From Bryobacterales bacterium (GTDB lineage: Bacteria; Acidobacteriota; Terriglobia; Bryobacterales; Bryobacteraceae): 38,384 bases of DNA. Made by a program: the position numbers and the translations under genes. The notes beneath the pieces are model-generated. The model searched no databases. It saw only the letters and a program-made list of their open reading frames with translations, and was not told the origin of the DNA. The stretch is from the NCBI GenBank assembly GCA_027324255.1, contig DAHVTI010000272.1:1-38384 (forward strand), written 5' to 3'. Within the stretch, counting starts at the first letter, position 1. Every line of letters begins with the position of its first letter. Of the stretch, positions 15,521 to 24,138 are shown piece by piece.

Positions 15521-16928
15521 AGGCGCCGAGGCCGCATTCGGCGTGGACGGCCCGCACGGCCTTTTCCACGCCCTCCTTGCGAACGACGATGCCGATGGTC
15601 AGCTCGCTGGAGCCCTGGGCGATGGCGATGATGTTCACCATTTGGGCCGAAATGGCGGTGAAGATGCGCCCGGCCAGGCCAGGGTGTCCTTTCATGCCCT
15701 CTCCGACAATGGCGATGAGGCCGACGTCGAGGTCCACATCGATGGGATGCAGGTAGCCGTGGGCCAGCTCGATGGAAAAGTCCGCTTCGAGGTTTTCGAT
15801 CACGGCGGGGAGTTCGGCCGTGCGGATGAGGAAGCAGAAGTTCTGCCGGTAGCTGGAACTGGTCAGGGCCAGCACCTCGGCATTGGCCGCGGCGAGCGCC
15901 TCGAGGCTGCGGGCCATGATCCTGGTGCCGCTGAGCACGGCGCTGGCCGGATCGAGACTGACGAGGGCGACGTTGGTCATTGAGGTGACCGCGCGCGGGC
16001 CGAGCGGCCCGTCCTTCGTTACGGGAACAATTCGGGTGCCGGGGGCTTCCAGGTTGAAGCTGTTCTTGCTCCAGACCGGGATCTCCTTCTCCATCAGGGG
16101 GGCGAGCGTGCGGGGGTGCAGCACCTTGGCGCCGTTGTAGGCGAGTTCGGCCGCCTCACGGTAGGTGATCTCCTCGAGCACCTTGGCATTGGGCACGAGG
16201 CGGGGGTCGGCCGACATGATGCCGTCCACGTCGCTCCAGATCCAGAGTTCGGAGGCATCCAGGACGGAGGCCAGGATGGAGGCCGAAAAGTCGCTGCCGC
16301 CGCGGCCCAGCGTGGTGGGGCGGCCGTCCAAGGTGGCGCCGTTGAAGCCGGTGACGATGGGCAGGCGGCCCGCCTCGAGAGCCGGGCTCAGCAGATTGAG
16401 CGCCTTCTCCCGGGTCTGCTCCAGCAGCGGACTGGCGTTGCCGAAGACGGCGTCGGTGACGACCAATTCGCGGGCATTGAGGGCGAACGCGTCGATGCCG
16501 CGGCCGCGGAGATAGGCGGCGATGAGGGTGGAACTGAGGCGCTCTCCGACGGCGATGGCCTCGTCGACGGAGCGGGGAGGACGCTCGCCGAGCATCAGGA
16601 CGCCGCGGGCGATGCGCGAGAACTCGTTCAGGATCTCGTCCAGGATGGGCTGCGTGGCGGCACGGGCTTCTCCATCCAGCAGATCCTGGCAGCATTCGCG
16701 GTGCTTGGCGTCGAGCTTGCGCAACATTTCGTCAACGCCGTGCTCGTCGCCGCCCTCGGCGTGCCGCAGGGTATCCAGGAGCATGTCGGTAACCTTGGAC
16801 ATGGCGGAAACAACGACGGTGGTGGGTCGCTCCTGGTGGGCCGACGCGCAGATTTCGGCGGCCGAGCGGATGCGGTCGGCCGTCCCCATGCTGGTGCCGC
16901 CGAACTTCATGACGAGCAGGTTCTTCAA
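15519..16928 (-). CDS. lysC: Aspartate kinase
   Basis: It phosphorylates aspartate, the first step of the Lys/Thr/Met/DAP pathway. The 469-residue monofunctional enzyme has the kinase motifs KFGGTSMG (8-15), TLGRGGSDFSAS and WIWSDVDGIMSADPR, then two C-terminal ACT domains (VALVSLDPASAVLSG... and VGLIAIVGEGMKGHPGLAGRIF...) that usually bind Lys or Thr for feedback control. The start is TTG 16928, which overlaps the cmk stop (TTGA) and has AAAGGAAG about 7 nt upstream. An ATG lies six codons further in, just before KFGGTS, but would leave an unusually short N-terminus. It is translationally coupled to cmk. Confidence 0.95.
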   Translation of the reverse strand: MKNLLVMKFGGTSMGTADRIRSAAEICASAHQERPTTVVVSAMSKVTDMLLDTLRHAEGGDEHGVDEMLRKLDAKHRECCQDLLDGEARAATQPILDEILNEFSRIARGVLMLGERPPRSVDEAIAVGERLSSTLIAAYLRGRGIDAFALNARELVVTDAVFGNASPLLEQTREKALNLLSPALEAGRLPIVTGFNGATLDGRPTTLGRGGSDFSASILASVLDASELWIWSDVDGIMSADPRLVPNAKVLEEITYREAAELAYNGAKVLHPRTLAPLMEKEIPVWSKNSFNLEAPGTRIVPVTKDGPLGPRAVTSMTNVALVSLDPASAVLSGTRIMARSLEALAAANAEVLALTSSSYRQNFCFLIRTAELPAVIENLEADFSIELAHGYLHPIDVDLDVGLIAIVGEGMKGHPGLAGRIFTAISAQMVNIIAIAQGSSELTIGIVVRKEGVEKAVRAVHAECGLGA

Positions 16929-17611
16929 CGCAGTACTTCCTTTCCGTTGCTGGTCTTTTCGCGGACGATGCGCAGCAGGGCCTCCTCCACCTCGTTTTCG
17001 TTGAGTCCGCTGGAGTCGAGGTAGACGGCGTCGGGGGCCTGCCTGAGGGGAGAGTCGGGGCGGGTTGAGTCGCGCGCGTCGCGTTCCACCATCTCCTTGT
17101 GTACCGAGTCGAAATCAGCCTCCAGGCCACGGCCGGCCAGATCCTTCACGCGCCTCTCGGCGCGCACCTTGGGGCTGGCATCGAGAAAGACCTTGACCTC
17201 GGCATCCGGGAACACGACGGTGCCGATGTCGCGCCCTTCCATGACGGCGGACGCTTCGCGGCCCATCTGCTGCTGCTTGGCGACGAGCTCGCGGCGCACG
17301 CCCGGGATGGCGGAGACGATGGAAGCGCCCTGCGAGATGCCGGGCTCGCGAATGGGCTCGCTGACGTCCTCTCCGTTGAGCATCACGCGGCCGCCCCGGG
17401 TGAGGGAGATGGCGGCCTCGCGGGCGAGGTGCTCCAGGCGGCCGGGGTCGCTCCAGCCGATGCCGGACCGCTCGGCCCAAAGGGCCACGGCGCGGTACAT
17501 CGCCCCGGTGTCGATGTAGACGAAACCGAGGCGCGCGGCGACACGGCGGGCCAGGGTGCTCTTACCTGCGCCGGCGGGGCCGTCGATGGCTACAATGATG
17601 CGCTTGTCCAA
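16925..17611 (-). CDS. cmk: Cytidylate kinase
   Basis: It phosphorylates CMP and dCMP with ATP. The 228-residue protein has the P-loop GPAGAGKST at residues 11-19, IDTGAMYRAVALWA, the GQxx-type DISQ-like segment (REPGISQGASIVSAIPGVR), MEGRDIGTVVFPDAEVKVFLDAS and RRVKDL LID residues, as in bacterial Cmk. The start is TTG 17611, three bases after an AAGGAAG ribosome site. That site and its flank occur twice in tandem (17615-17627 and 17632-17644). In many bacteria cmk precedes rpsA; here it is fused by overlap to lysC instead. Confidence 0.95.
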   Translation of the reverse strand: MDKRIIVAIDGPAGAGKSTLARRVAARLGFVYIDTGAMYRAVALWAERSGIGWSDPGRLEHLAREAAISLTRGGRVMLNGEDVSEPIREPGISQGASIVSAIPGVRRELVAKQQQMGREASAVMEGRDIGTVVFPDAEVKVFLDASPKVRAERRVKDLAGRGLEADFDSVHKEMVERDARDSTRPDSPLRQAPDAVYLDSSGLNENEVEEALLRIVREKTSNGKEVLR

Positions 17612-17614
17612 TGC

Positions 17615-17644
17615 TTCCTTACCGGGGTGTTTTCCTTACCGGGG
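17615..17644. repeat. 13-bp tandem repeat carrying the cmk ribosome site
   Basis: TTCCTTACCGGGG occurs at 17615-17627 and again at 17632-17644, in the 68-nt gap between cmk and the divergent TPR gene. On the minus strand each copy reads CCCCGGTAAGGAA, so the Shine-Dalgarno region of cmk is duplicated 17 nt apart. Confidence 0.7.
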
Positions 17645-17679
17645 GATTCCTTCCAGTTTATCGCGCTAGACTGGGGAAC

Positions 17680-18048
17680 ATGCTGGGAAAACTCTTACTC
17701 TCCACACTGGGGGCGGCGCTCCTGCTGGCGGCCGCGAATCCGAAGGTAGCCGAGGCACAGGCGAAGATAAAGGCCGGCAAGTTCGAGGAAGCGCTGGCCG
17801 TGCTGGATCCCATTCACAAGGCAAACCCGAAGGACGCCGAGGTGAACAAAGCCCTGGCCGGGGCGCACCTGAAGTACGGCGACAGCTTCATGTACAACGA
17901 GAGCCTGCCGCCGCGGCAGAAGTACGCGCCTGCGCTGCGCCAGTACCGGGCGGTAGTGGCGGTGGAGCCTTCCAACAAGGACGCACAGAACAAGATCACG
18001 CTCATCGAGAACATTTACAGGCAGATGGGGCGGCCGATCCCGCAGTAA
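17680..18048 (+). CDS. Small exported TPR-like protein
   Basis: This 122-residue protein has an N-terminal signal peptide (MLGKLLLSTLGAALLLAAA) followed by two to three TPR-like helix pairs: AEAQAKIKAGKFEEALAVLDPIHKANPKD, DAEVNKALAGAHLKYGDSF and YAPALRQYRAVVAVEPSNKDAQNK. It is therefore likely periplasmic and acts as a binding scaffold; the partner is unknown. ATG 17680 is chosen because it starts the signal peptide; the ribosome site (GGGGAAC) is weak, and a -10-like TAGACT sits only 7 nt ahead of ATG. It ends 9 nt before the stop of the convergent ferredoxin-like gene. Confidence 0.8.
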   Translation: MLGKLLLSTLGAALLLAAANPKVAEAQAKIKAGKFEEALAVLDPIHKANPKDAEVNKALAGAHLKYGDSFMYNESLPPRQKYAPALRQYRAVVAVEPSNKDAQNKITLIENIYRQMGRPIPQ

Positions 18049-18057
18049 GGCGGGCGG

Positions 18058-18420
18058 TCACTCCGCAGCGCCGGAGGCGAGGGGATCGCGTGCGAAGACA
18101 TACTCTTCCACCGGCCTCCCCCCGATCAGGTGCTCTTCGACGATGCGCTCCAACACCTCGGGAGTGGCGCCTTTGTACCAGACACCTTCGGGGTACACAA
18201 CCGCGATAGGGCCCTGCTCGCAGATACGCAGGCAGCTCACCTTGGTCCTGTAGATGTGCGGCTCGGACTTGAGCCGCGCCTTGAGGTACTTCCACGACTC
18301 CAGGCCGACCTCGCGTGAGCAGCACTTCGGCTCGGATTGGTCGGCACAGAGGAAGATGTGGCGGCGCAGGGAGCCGATGCCCAGGGCGCCGGCGATTTTG
18401 TGGAGCTTCTCTTCCGGCAT
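18058..18420 (-). CDS. Thioredoxin-like [2Fe-2S] ferredoxin
   Basis: This 120-residue protein has the thioredoxin-fold ferredoxin pattern: [14 protein letters not shown] near the N-terminus (Cys25, Cys33/34) and [10 protein letters not shown] (Cys63, Cys67) at the second loop, followed by VVYPEGVWY. These residues would bind one [2Fe-2S] cluster, as in the Shethna-type and NuoE-like ferredoxins. It is cytoplasmic, with no signal, and its electron donor and acceptor are unknown. The start is ATG 18420. It is divergent from the zincin gene with only 25 bp between the two start codons. Confidence 0.88.
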   Translation of the reverse strand: MPEEKLHKIAGALGIGSLRRHIFLCADQSEPKCCSREVGLESWKYLKARLKSEPHIYRTKVSCLRICEQGPIAVVYPEGVWYKGATPEVLERIVEEHLIGGRPVEEYVFARDPLASGAAE

Positions 18421-18445
18421 GATCTCTATACACTAAAGCTACCGC
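18421..18445. promoter_or_regulatory. 25-bp bidirectional promoter with overlapping -10 elements
   Basis: The only space between two divergent ATGs. The 7-bp core TACACTA (18429-18435) reads TACACT for the rightward gene and TAGTGT for the leftward one, so both -10 elements use the same base pairs. Predicted starts are near 18441 (plus) and 18423 (minus), about 18 bp apart, giving leaders of five bases or fewer. Confidence 0.5.
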
Positions 18446-18814
18446 ATGTCTCCCGAGGACTTTGACCGGCTGGTGGACGACGCGATGGACATCATCCCGC
18501 CGCGGTTCCGGCGGCGACTGCGGAACGTGGTCTTCGTCGTGGAAGCCGAGCCGCGGGAACCGGGCCTACTGGGGCTCTACGAAGGCCGGCCCCAGACCGA
18601 GCGGAGCGTGGCCGAGCCTTACTCCACGCCGGACCGCATCACCATCTACCAGGGCCCCCACGAGCGGGCGGCCCGCAACCGGGACGACCTGCGGCGCCTG
18701 GTGGGAGAGACCATCTGGCACGAAGTGGCTCACTACTTCGGCCTGAACGAGCGGGAAGTGCTGCTGGCGGAAGGGCGGCGACGCCGCCAGCTAAGACGAC
18801 TGCGGGAGCTTTAG
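18446..18814 (+). CDS. Minimal zincin metallopeptidase-family protein
   Basis: This 122-residue protein belongs to the short 'possibl zinc metallopeptidase' (zincin_1-like) family. It has the zinc signature WHEVAHYFGLNE at about 91-102: His92, Glu93 and His96 with a downstream Glu as likely third ligand. A conserved N-terminal region (LVDDAMDIIPPRFRRRLRN, then LGLYEGRP) is also typical. It is cytoplasmic; the substrate is unknown, and proteolytic activity is inferred from the motif alone. The C-terminus is very basic (EGRRRRQLRRLREL). Its stop overlaps that of the convergent glycosyltransferase by 4 nt. Confidence 0.9.
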   Translation: MSPEDFDRLVDDAMDIIPPRFRRRLRNVVFVVEAEPREPGLLGLYEGRPQTERSVAEPYSTPDRITIYQGPHERAARNRDDLRRLVGETIWHEVAHYFGLNEREVLLAEGRRRRQLRRLREL

Positions 18815-20346
18815 GGGATCACGAACGCGTAGGCGCCAGGCTCTTTGGCCGCCCGTTCCGCCTCCTCACCCGTAATGACGAAGCGGATATTCCGCTCGCG
18901 CCGAGCCTTTTCGCTGTGAGCTCCCGCCGCCACGGCCAGAGGATAAAGATGCTCGGGAACGCCCCGTGAGTCCAGCCTGGCGCCCCGCACGATGAGGTAC
19001 TTCGGCGCTGCCGGCGGCAGCGCGCGCACTTCATTGCCCAAATCCACCCATTCCGTGTCAAACAACTCGCGCATCTTCGGCGCTTGCGCGAACGTTCCGA
19101 AATAGGCTGTCCAGCAGTGGCCCGCCAGCAGCAGCGCAAATCCGGCCGAGGCGACTTTCGCCGTCATGGGAGATGCCTTGCGAACCAACCAGCTCCAGGC
19201 CTCCTCCGCACCAAGACCGGCAAGCAGACACGCCGCGGGCGCCGCCAGCAGGGCGCGCAGGGCGTGGGGCACGCCCTCACTGGAGAGCGCGGCGGGAGCG
19301 ATGCCGAGTACCAGCCAGAGCAGCGCCAGCAGCCCCGGCATGAACATCCGCCGCCTGACCGCCAGGATCGTCCCGGCCACGAACAGAAGCCCAACGGGCA
19401 GAAAGAGTTGCGGGCTCCCCGAGATGTTGTGACGCCACAGGTCATCGCCGTGGACATTGAACATCAGCGCAGACTTCCAGAGGTTCTCGGCGAACAGCAT
19501 CCACGGGTGCGGCGCGGAGAAGATCGAAACCTGGCTGGAGCGTCCCGTCCAGGAACCCGGGTGAGTCAGGAAGTAGGCAACCAGAGGCGCTGCCGCCAGC
19601 GCGGCTGACCCCACAAACAAGGCGGTCCCTACCGCCCAGTCCCGCACCCGCGCACCACGGCGAAATTCGAGAAACCACCACGCGAGCACGGCAGCCAGCA
19701 GCGCGGGCGCCACCCAATAGGCGATGTAGGAATGGAATCCCAAACCGCAACAGAGGCCGCCAGCGGCCAGCAGCAGGAGTCCTGGCCGGCGGCGTCCGTC
19801 CCTGTACCACCCGAGGCCTTTGAACAGGAGGTACAAGCTCCACACGAGCCAGAACGGCGCGGTGATGGCCCGGAAGCCGATCCGCGGGAAGTTCACATGC
19901 CAGAAACTCGTTGCCAGCATCAGCGCAGCCGCCGCCGCGGCCGGCCCGCCGCCAGTAAGGACGCGAGCCAGCAGATAGAGCCCGAGCACCGTAAGCGTCC
20001 CGAACACGGCGCTGGGAGCGCGCATCAGCCACGGCTCCACCCCAGTGACGGAACCCCCGGAAAGCATCTGCGCCGACAGAAAGAAAACGCCCTGCAAGTT
20101 GATGAACAAGCCTTCCCGGCCGAAATTCCCGGGGTAAAACACCTGCCAACGGCCCGTTTCCGTCGCTTCCATGGCATTCATCGCGTTCGCGGCCTCGTCA
20201 TAGCAGAGGCCCGGAGGCATCGCGCCTAGGTCGTGAAAGCGTAGCATGGCGCCCAGCAGAACTATCGCCGCGAGAAGCCAATATCGTTTCCAGGCGGGTG
20301 GTGCGGCGGACAGGACGGTTCTCTGGGCTCGGCGACGATCGGACAT
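18811..20346 (-). CDS. GT39-type (GT-C fold) membrane glycosyltransferase
   Basis: This 511-residue integral membrane enzyme has about 10-12 hydrophobic helices. The first extracytoplasmic loop carries the GT-C acidic motif in LCYDEAANAMNA, just after helix 1, as in ArnT/PMT-like transferases that use polyprenyl-phosphate sugars. A soluble-looking C-terminus follows (YLIVRGARLDSRGVPEHLYPLA). ATG 20346 is chosen because it precedes the first helix; upstream in-frame sequence is antisense to the neighbouring gene. GGGAG lies about 10 nt upstream. The acceptor and sugar are unknown; the divergent GT-C gene and the YfhO gene suggest a shared envelope-glycan role. Confidence 0.88.
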   Translation of the reverse strand: MSDRRRAQRTVLSAAPPAWKRYWLLAAIVLLGAMLRFHDLGAMPPGLCYDEAANAMNAMEATETGRWQVFYPGNFGREGLFINLQGVFFLSAQMLSGGSVTGVEPWLMRAPSAVFGTLTVLGLYLLARVLTGGGPAAAAAALMLATSFWHVNFPRIGFRAITAPFWLVWSLYLLFKGLGWYRDGRRRPGLLLLAAGGLCCGLGFHSYIAYWVAPALLAAVLAWWFLEFRRGARVRDWAVGTALFVGSAALAAAPLVAYFLTHPGSWTGRSSQVSIFSAPHPWMLFAENLWKSALMFNVHGDDLWRHNISGSPQLFLPVGLLFVAGTILAVRRRMFMPGLLALLWLVLGIAPAALSSEGVPHALRALLAAPAACLLAGLGAEEAWSWLVRKASPMTAKVASAGFALLLAGHCWTAYFGTFAQAPKMRELFDTEWVDLGNEVRALPPAAPKYLIVRGARLDSRGVPEHLYPLAVAAGAHSEKARRERNIRFVITGEEAERAAKEPGAYAFVIP

Positions 20347-20415
20347 GCGGTAGAGGCTCCCAGCAAACGGCTGCTCGAACTTTACCCGCGGGAAAGTATG
20401 GCAGAACCCGAATGC

Positions 20416-20421
20416 TATAAT
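20416..20421 (+). promoter_or_regulatory. -10 element (TATAAT) 9 nt before ATG 20431
   Basis: A perfect TATAAT places the transcript start at about 20428-20431, on or next to the start codon, so the mRNA is probably leaderless. It also rules against the longer start at 20398, which lies upstream of the promoter. Confidence 0.55.
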
Positions 20422-20430
20422 TCGTGTTTC

Positions 20431-22086
20431 ATGGCCAAGTCGAAGCTTGCGCCACCCGCCTCGCGCGCCGAATCCGGTTCGCCGGGCGCTGGCTGGAGCC
20501 AGGGCATCCTCAGAATACTGGACAGGCGCTCCGGCTGGCTGGCAGTGCTTTTCGTGGCCATCGCGACGGCGCGCATCGCCGCCGTCTATCCAGTCTACAA
20601 TCACACCATCGACGAACCCGCCCACATCGCCTGCGGCATGGAGTGGCTGGACAAGGGCACCTACAGGCTGGAAGACCAGCACCCGCCGCTTTCGCGCGTC
20701 GCCACGGCCCTGGGGCCGAGGCTGGCCGGCGCCCACGCCTGGGGGCGGAACACCATCTATAACGAAGGGGCCGCCATCCTGTACGACGGCCGTTTTGAGG
20801 CCGGGCGCTACCAGCAACTGCTCTCGCTGGCGCGCACCGGCATCCTCCCGTTCTTCTGGCTGGCCTGCGGGGCCGTGTTCTGGTGGACCTGGCGCGGGGT
20901 TGGCAGCGTCGAGGCCGTGTGCGCCGTCCTCCTCCTCAGCCTTACGCCCCCGGTCCTGGCGCACGCCGGGCTCGCCACCACCGACATGGCTGTCACCGCC
21001 GGCGTGGCCGCCACCGTTTTCAGCCTCCAGTTCTGGCTGAAAGCGCCGGACTGGCGGTCGGCTCTGCTCCTGGCTGCCGCTGTGGCGATCGCGGTGCTCA
21101 GCAAGTTCTCCTCGCTCGTTTTTCTTCCGGCATTTGCCGCCGCCTTCATCGCGCTGCTCTGGAGCGGCGGAGAGCGCCCCAGATTCCACTGGCCGTCGCT
21201 GGGACTCGCCGCGCTGGCGGGCGCCCTCCTGATCTGGGGCGGCTACCGCTTTTCCTTCGGACCAGGGCCGTGGGGCTTCCCTGTGCCGGCGCCCGAACTC
21301 TTCAGCGGCATCCACACCGTGCGCGAGCACAACCGCATGGGCCACCCTTCGTATCTGTTCGGCGAGTTGAACCAGACAGGGTGGGGCCACTATTACCTGG
21401 TGGTTCTCGCGGTCAAGACGCCGCTGCCGCTTCTTGCCCTGGCCGCTTACGGCGCGTGGCTGGCCTGGCAGCGGCGCGTGACCGCCGGAATTGCCGCGCT
21501 AGCCCTCATCGCCGGCGTTCTCGCCGTCGCCACATTTTCCAGCATCAATATCGGCGTCCGGCACATCCTGCCGGTCTACCTGGGCTTCAGCGTGTTGGGC
21601 GCTCTCGCGCTGACGGAACTGCTCCGGTCCCGCCTGGATTGGGCCGGCGGCGCGCTGATGCTCCTGCTGGCCGCCGGTGGCGCGACGGCTCACCCGGACT
21701 ACCTCCCCTATTTCAACGTGCTTGCCGGCGGCGAACCCGAAAAGATCCTGGCTGACTCCGACCTCGACTGGGGCCAGGACATGAACCGCCTGGCCGGGCG
21801 ACTGCATGAACTGGGCGCCCAGCAGGTGGCCTTCAATCCCTTCATCTCCGCTCACCTGGAGCGAGTGCACGGCTTCCCCCGCATCGTCCCTTCCGATCCC
21901 TTCAATCCCGAACCCGGCTGGAACGCCATCAGCATCACCGCCTGGAAGGTGGCGCGGATGGGCCTCGGCAACGACTTCGCGAAAACGCCCCTGTGGCCGG
22001 ACCGCTTCCAGCCCTCCGAGCGTGTCGGGCAGGGCGTTTTCCTCTATTACTTCCCACCGCGGCTGTTCACCCAGCAGCCCCGTTGA
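20431..22086 (+). CDS. GT-C fold membrane glycosyltransferase (ArnT/GT39-like)
   Basis: This 551-residue polytopic membrane protein has the GT-C signature in the first periplasmic loop, NHTIDEPAHIACGMEWL, with the Asp-Glu pair, followed by EDQHPPLSRV, both typical of glycosyltransferase family 39-like proteins. About 11 hydrophobic helices follow, then a C-terminal domain (DSDLDWGQDMNRLAGRLHELG) seen in many acidobacterial homologues. Start 20431 is chosen over 20398 because a TATAAT lies at 20416-20421. Substrate is unknown, but such enzymes transfer a sugar from a polyprenyl-phosphate donor. A YfhO-family gene follows after 15 nt, probably in one transcript. Confidence 0.88.
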   Translation: MAKSKLAPPASRAESGSPGAGWSQGILRILDRRSGWLAVLFVAIATARIAAVYPVYNHTIDEPAHIACGMEWLDKGTYRLEDQHPPLSRVATALGPRLAGAHAWGRNTIYNEGAAILYDGRFEAGRYQQLLSLARTGILPFFWLACGAVFWWTWRGVGSVEAVCAVLLLSLTPPVLAHAGLATTDMAVTAGVAATVFSLQFWLKAPDWRSALLLAAAVAIAVLSKFSSLVFLPAFAAAFIALLWSGGERPRFHWPSLGLAALAGALLIWGGYRFSFGPGPWGFPVPAPELFSGIHTVREHNRMGHPSYLFGELNQTGWGHYYLVVLAVKTPLPLLALAAYGAWLAWQRRVTAGIAALALIAGVLAVATFSSINIGVRHILPVYLGFSVLGALALTELLRSRLDWAGGALMLLLAAGGATAHPDYLPYFNVLAGGEPEKILADSDLDWGQDMNRLAGRLHELGAQQVAFNPFISAHLERVHGFPRIVPSDPFNPEPGWNAISITAWKVARMGLGNDFAKTPLWPDRFQPSERVGQGVFLYYFPPRLFTQQPR

Positions 22087-22101
22087 ACCCCGGAGATTTC
22101 T

Positions 22102-24138
22102 ATGGCTCGTGAGAAGAATCGTGACCAGCGCGGCGCGCCCGTTCCGGATCGCCCGCCGGACCTGCTCGGCGGATGGAGATGGCTCCTGGCAGCAGTCTTC
22201 GTACTGCTCCTGTTCTACTTCACGCCGCTGCTGTCTCCGAACGCCACCATCCAGTGGGATGCGGTGGATGTCCATTACCCGTCACAGCGTTACTTTGCGG
22301 ACCAGGTGCGCGAAGGCAGTTGGCCGTTCTGGACTCCGTTCATCTTCGGCGGCTTCCCGTTCCTGGCGGACCCGCAGGTGGGGGCGTTCTATCCGCTGAA
22401 CTGGCCGTTCTTCTTCAGCGGAATCACACCCGGAGCCGTCGAAGCCGAACTTGTCCTGCATTCGCTCATCGCGCTGCTGGGCGCGTACCTGCTGCTCAGG
22501 CGCCTCAGCGGGCATGGCGCGGGAGCGCTGACCGGTGCGCTGATCTATGCCCTGGGCGGCTTCTTTGCGGGCCACAGTTCGCACGTCGGCATGTTTCAGG
22601 GCGCGGCCCTGTTCCCCTGGCTGCTCTATGCTTTCGATCGCGGACTGGAAGGACAATCCGCGCGCTGGTTTTCGGGCGCCGCCACCATCGCCGGGTGCAT
22701 CATCCTCGCCGGGCATATGCAGACCGCACTGTACTCGCTGCTGGGCCTGGGGCTGTTTGCAGCATGGCGCGTGTCCGAGCGGCCAACCGCCTGGAAACGG
22801 GCGCTGCCGGCACTCGCCTTCACCGCCGCGCTGAGTGCGGCGCTGGCGGCGGTGGTGATCCTGCCCGGGATGGAACTGTCGGCGCAGTCGATTCGGGCCG
22901 GAATGAATTTCGGCGACTCCGCGGAAGGCACCCTGACCGGCGGCGCGCTCGGCACCCTCGTCTATGCCGATGCGCTGGGCGCGCTGAGCGGACGATATCG
23001 CGCCGGCGGAGACGTCACGCAGACGTACCTTTACTCAGGCATGCTGCTGGTGCCACTGGCGGCTTTGGCGCTCCGGCGCCGCCGGGCTCAGGTACTCGCC
23101 GGCCTGATGGTGGTTCTTCCGGCGTGGTACATGCTGGGTCCGGCCGCGGGGCTCTATCGCGCCGGCGCGGTCGTCCCTTACCTGCACCGGCTGCGGGCGC
23201 CGGTCCATCTGTGGTTCGTGGCTGCATGCGGCCTGGCGATTCTGGCGGCTTTCGGCGTGGCGGAGGCGGAAGAGAAGTGGCGCAAGCCCTGGCTGGGGCT
23301 GGCGCTGGCGGCGGTCTGCGCGGCTGATCTCTGCTATTTCAACTCGTGGAACAACCCTCTGACATACGCCCGCGCCTCCTATGAAGAGCTGTACGGCGCC
23401 GGAGAGGTGGCGCTGCGATTCAAAGTCGCGCCGGAGGTGAAACAGCCGTTCCGGTTGCACGTGCCGGACCGGTTGCCGATCTTCGGCTCCTTGAACAGCC
23501 CGCTGACGGTCCGTGTGGAGACGACCGGCGGATACAACCCCCTGGAACTGGCCGCCTGGCACGACTACAGGGCAGCCGGGGAAAAGAACCATCGCCTGCT
23601 GGACGGGCTTGCCGTGGCCATTGAGGTGCTGGCGAAGGAGGAGAGAATTTCGGCAAATCCGACAGTGATGTCTCGGGCGTACTTTGCCCCTCAGTTGGTA
23701 GGGGTGTCGAGCCTGGCGGAATCGAAAGCAAGGCTGGCGGACCTGGATCCGCGGCAACAATCGCTGGTGCTGAACCTGCCGGCCGGCATTCGACAGGATC
23801 CACAGGCGAAAGCGGAATCGATGAAGGTCCTGACCGGCAGGGTGGCAGTCCGCTACACGGCAGCCACTCCGAGCCTGCTGCGGGTGGCGGATGCCTGGTA
23901 CCCGGGGTGGCAGGCCACAGTGGAGGGCAAACCCCTGGAAGTGCTCCGGGTAAACCACGCGCTGATGGGGGCAGTGGTGCCGGCCGGTTCTCACGAAGCG
24001 GTGTTCGAATTCCAGCCGAACCTCTTCCGGCAGGGCGTGTGGATCAGCCTGGGCGCGCTGGCGCTGCTACTGGGTGCAGCGGGGGTTTCATTCCTGAAGA
24101 AGGGCAATGGCGCGGACAACGACGGGGTCGGCGCGTAG
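22102..24138 (+). CDS. YfhO-family membrane protein
   Basis: This 678-residue polytopic membrane protein of the YfhO family (GT-C-like, linked in Gram-positives to glycosylation of lipoteichoic acid) has a short basic N-terminus, helix 1, and then the loop IQWDAVDVHYPSQRYFADQ, where the acidic residues match the GT-C catalytic position. The stretch GSWPFWTPFIFGGFPFLADPQ that follows is diagnostic. About 12 helices and a C-terminal beta-rich domain (VRYTAATPSLLRVADAWYPGW) ending in a final helix complete it. GGAG lies 6 nt before ATG. Its 3' end overlaps the convergent protease gene by 51 nt. It probably works with the upstream GT-C enzyme. Confidence 0.9.
   Translation: MAREKNRDQRGAPVPDRPPDLLGGWRWLLAAVFVLLLFYFTPLLSPNATIQWDAVDVHYPSQRYFADQVREGSWPFWTPFIFGGFPFLADPQVGAFYPLNWPFFFSGITPGAVEAELVLHSLIALLGAYLLLRRLSGHGAGALTGALIYALGGFFAGHSSHVGMFQGAALFPWLLYAFDRGLEGQSARWFSGAATIAGCIILAGHMQTALYSLLGLGLFAAWRVSERPTAWKRALPALAFTAALSAALAAVVILPGMELSAQSIRAGMNFGDSAEGTLTGGALGTLVYADALGALSGRYRAGGDVTQTYLYSGMLLVPLAALALRRRRAQVLAGLMVVLPAWYMLGPAAGLYRAGAVVPYLHRLRAPVHLWFVAACGLAILAAFGVAEAEEKWRKPWLGLALAAVCAADLCYFNSWNNPLTYARASYEELYGAGEVALRFKVAPEVKQPFRLHVPDRLPIFGSLNSPLTVRVETTGGYNPLELAAWHDYRAAGEKNHRLLDGLAVAIEVLAKEERISANPTVMSRAYFAPQLVGVSSLAESKARLADLDPRQQSLVLNLPAGIRQDPQAKAESMKVLTGRVAVRYTAATPSLLRVADAWYPGWQATVEGKPLEVLRVNHALMGAVVPAGSHEAVFEFQPNLFRQGVWISLGALALLLGAAGVSFLKKGNGADNDGVGA

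Noticed and set aside
20398-20430. Earlier start for the GT-C protein at 20398
   Set aside because: A perfect TATAAT at 20416-20421 lies inside this extension, so the message should begin after it.
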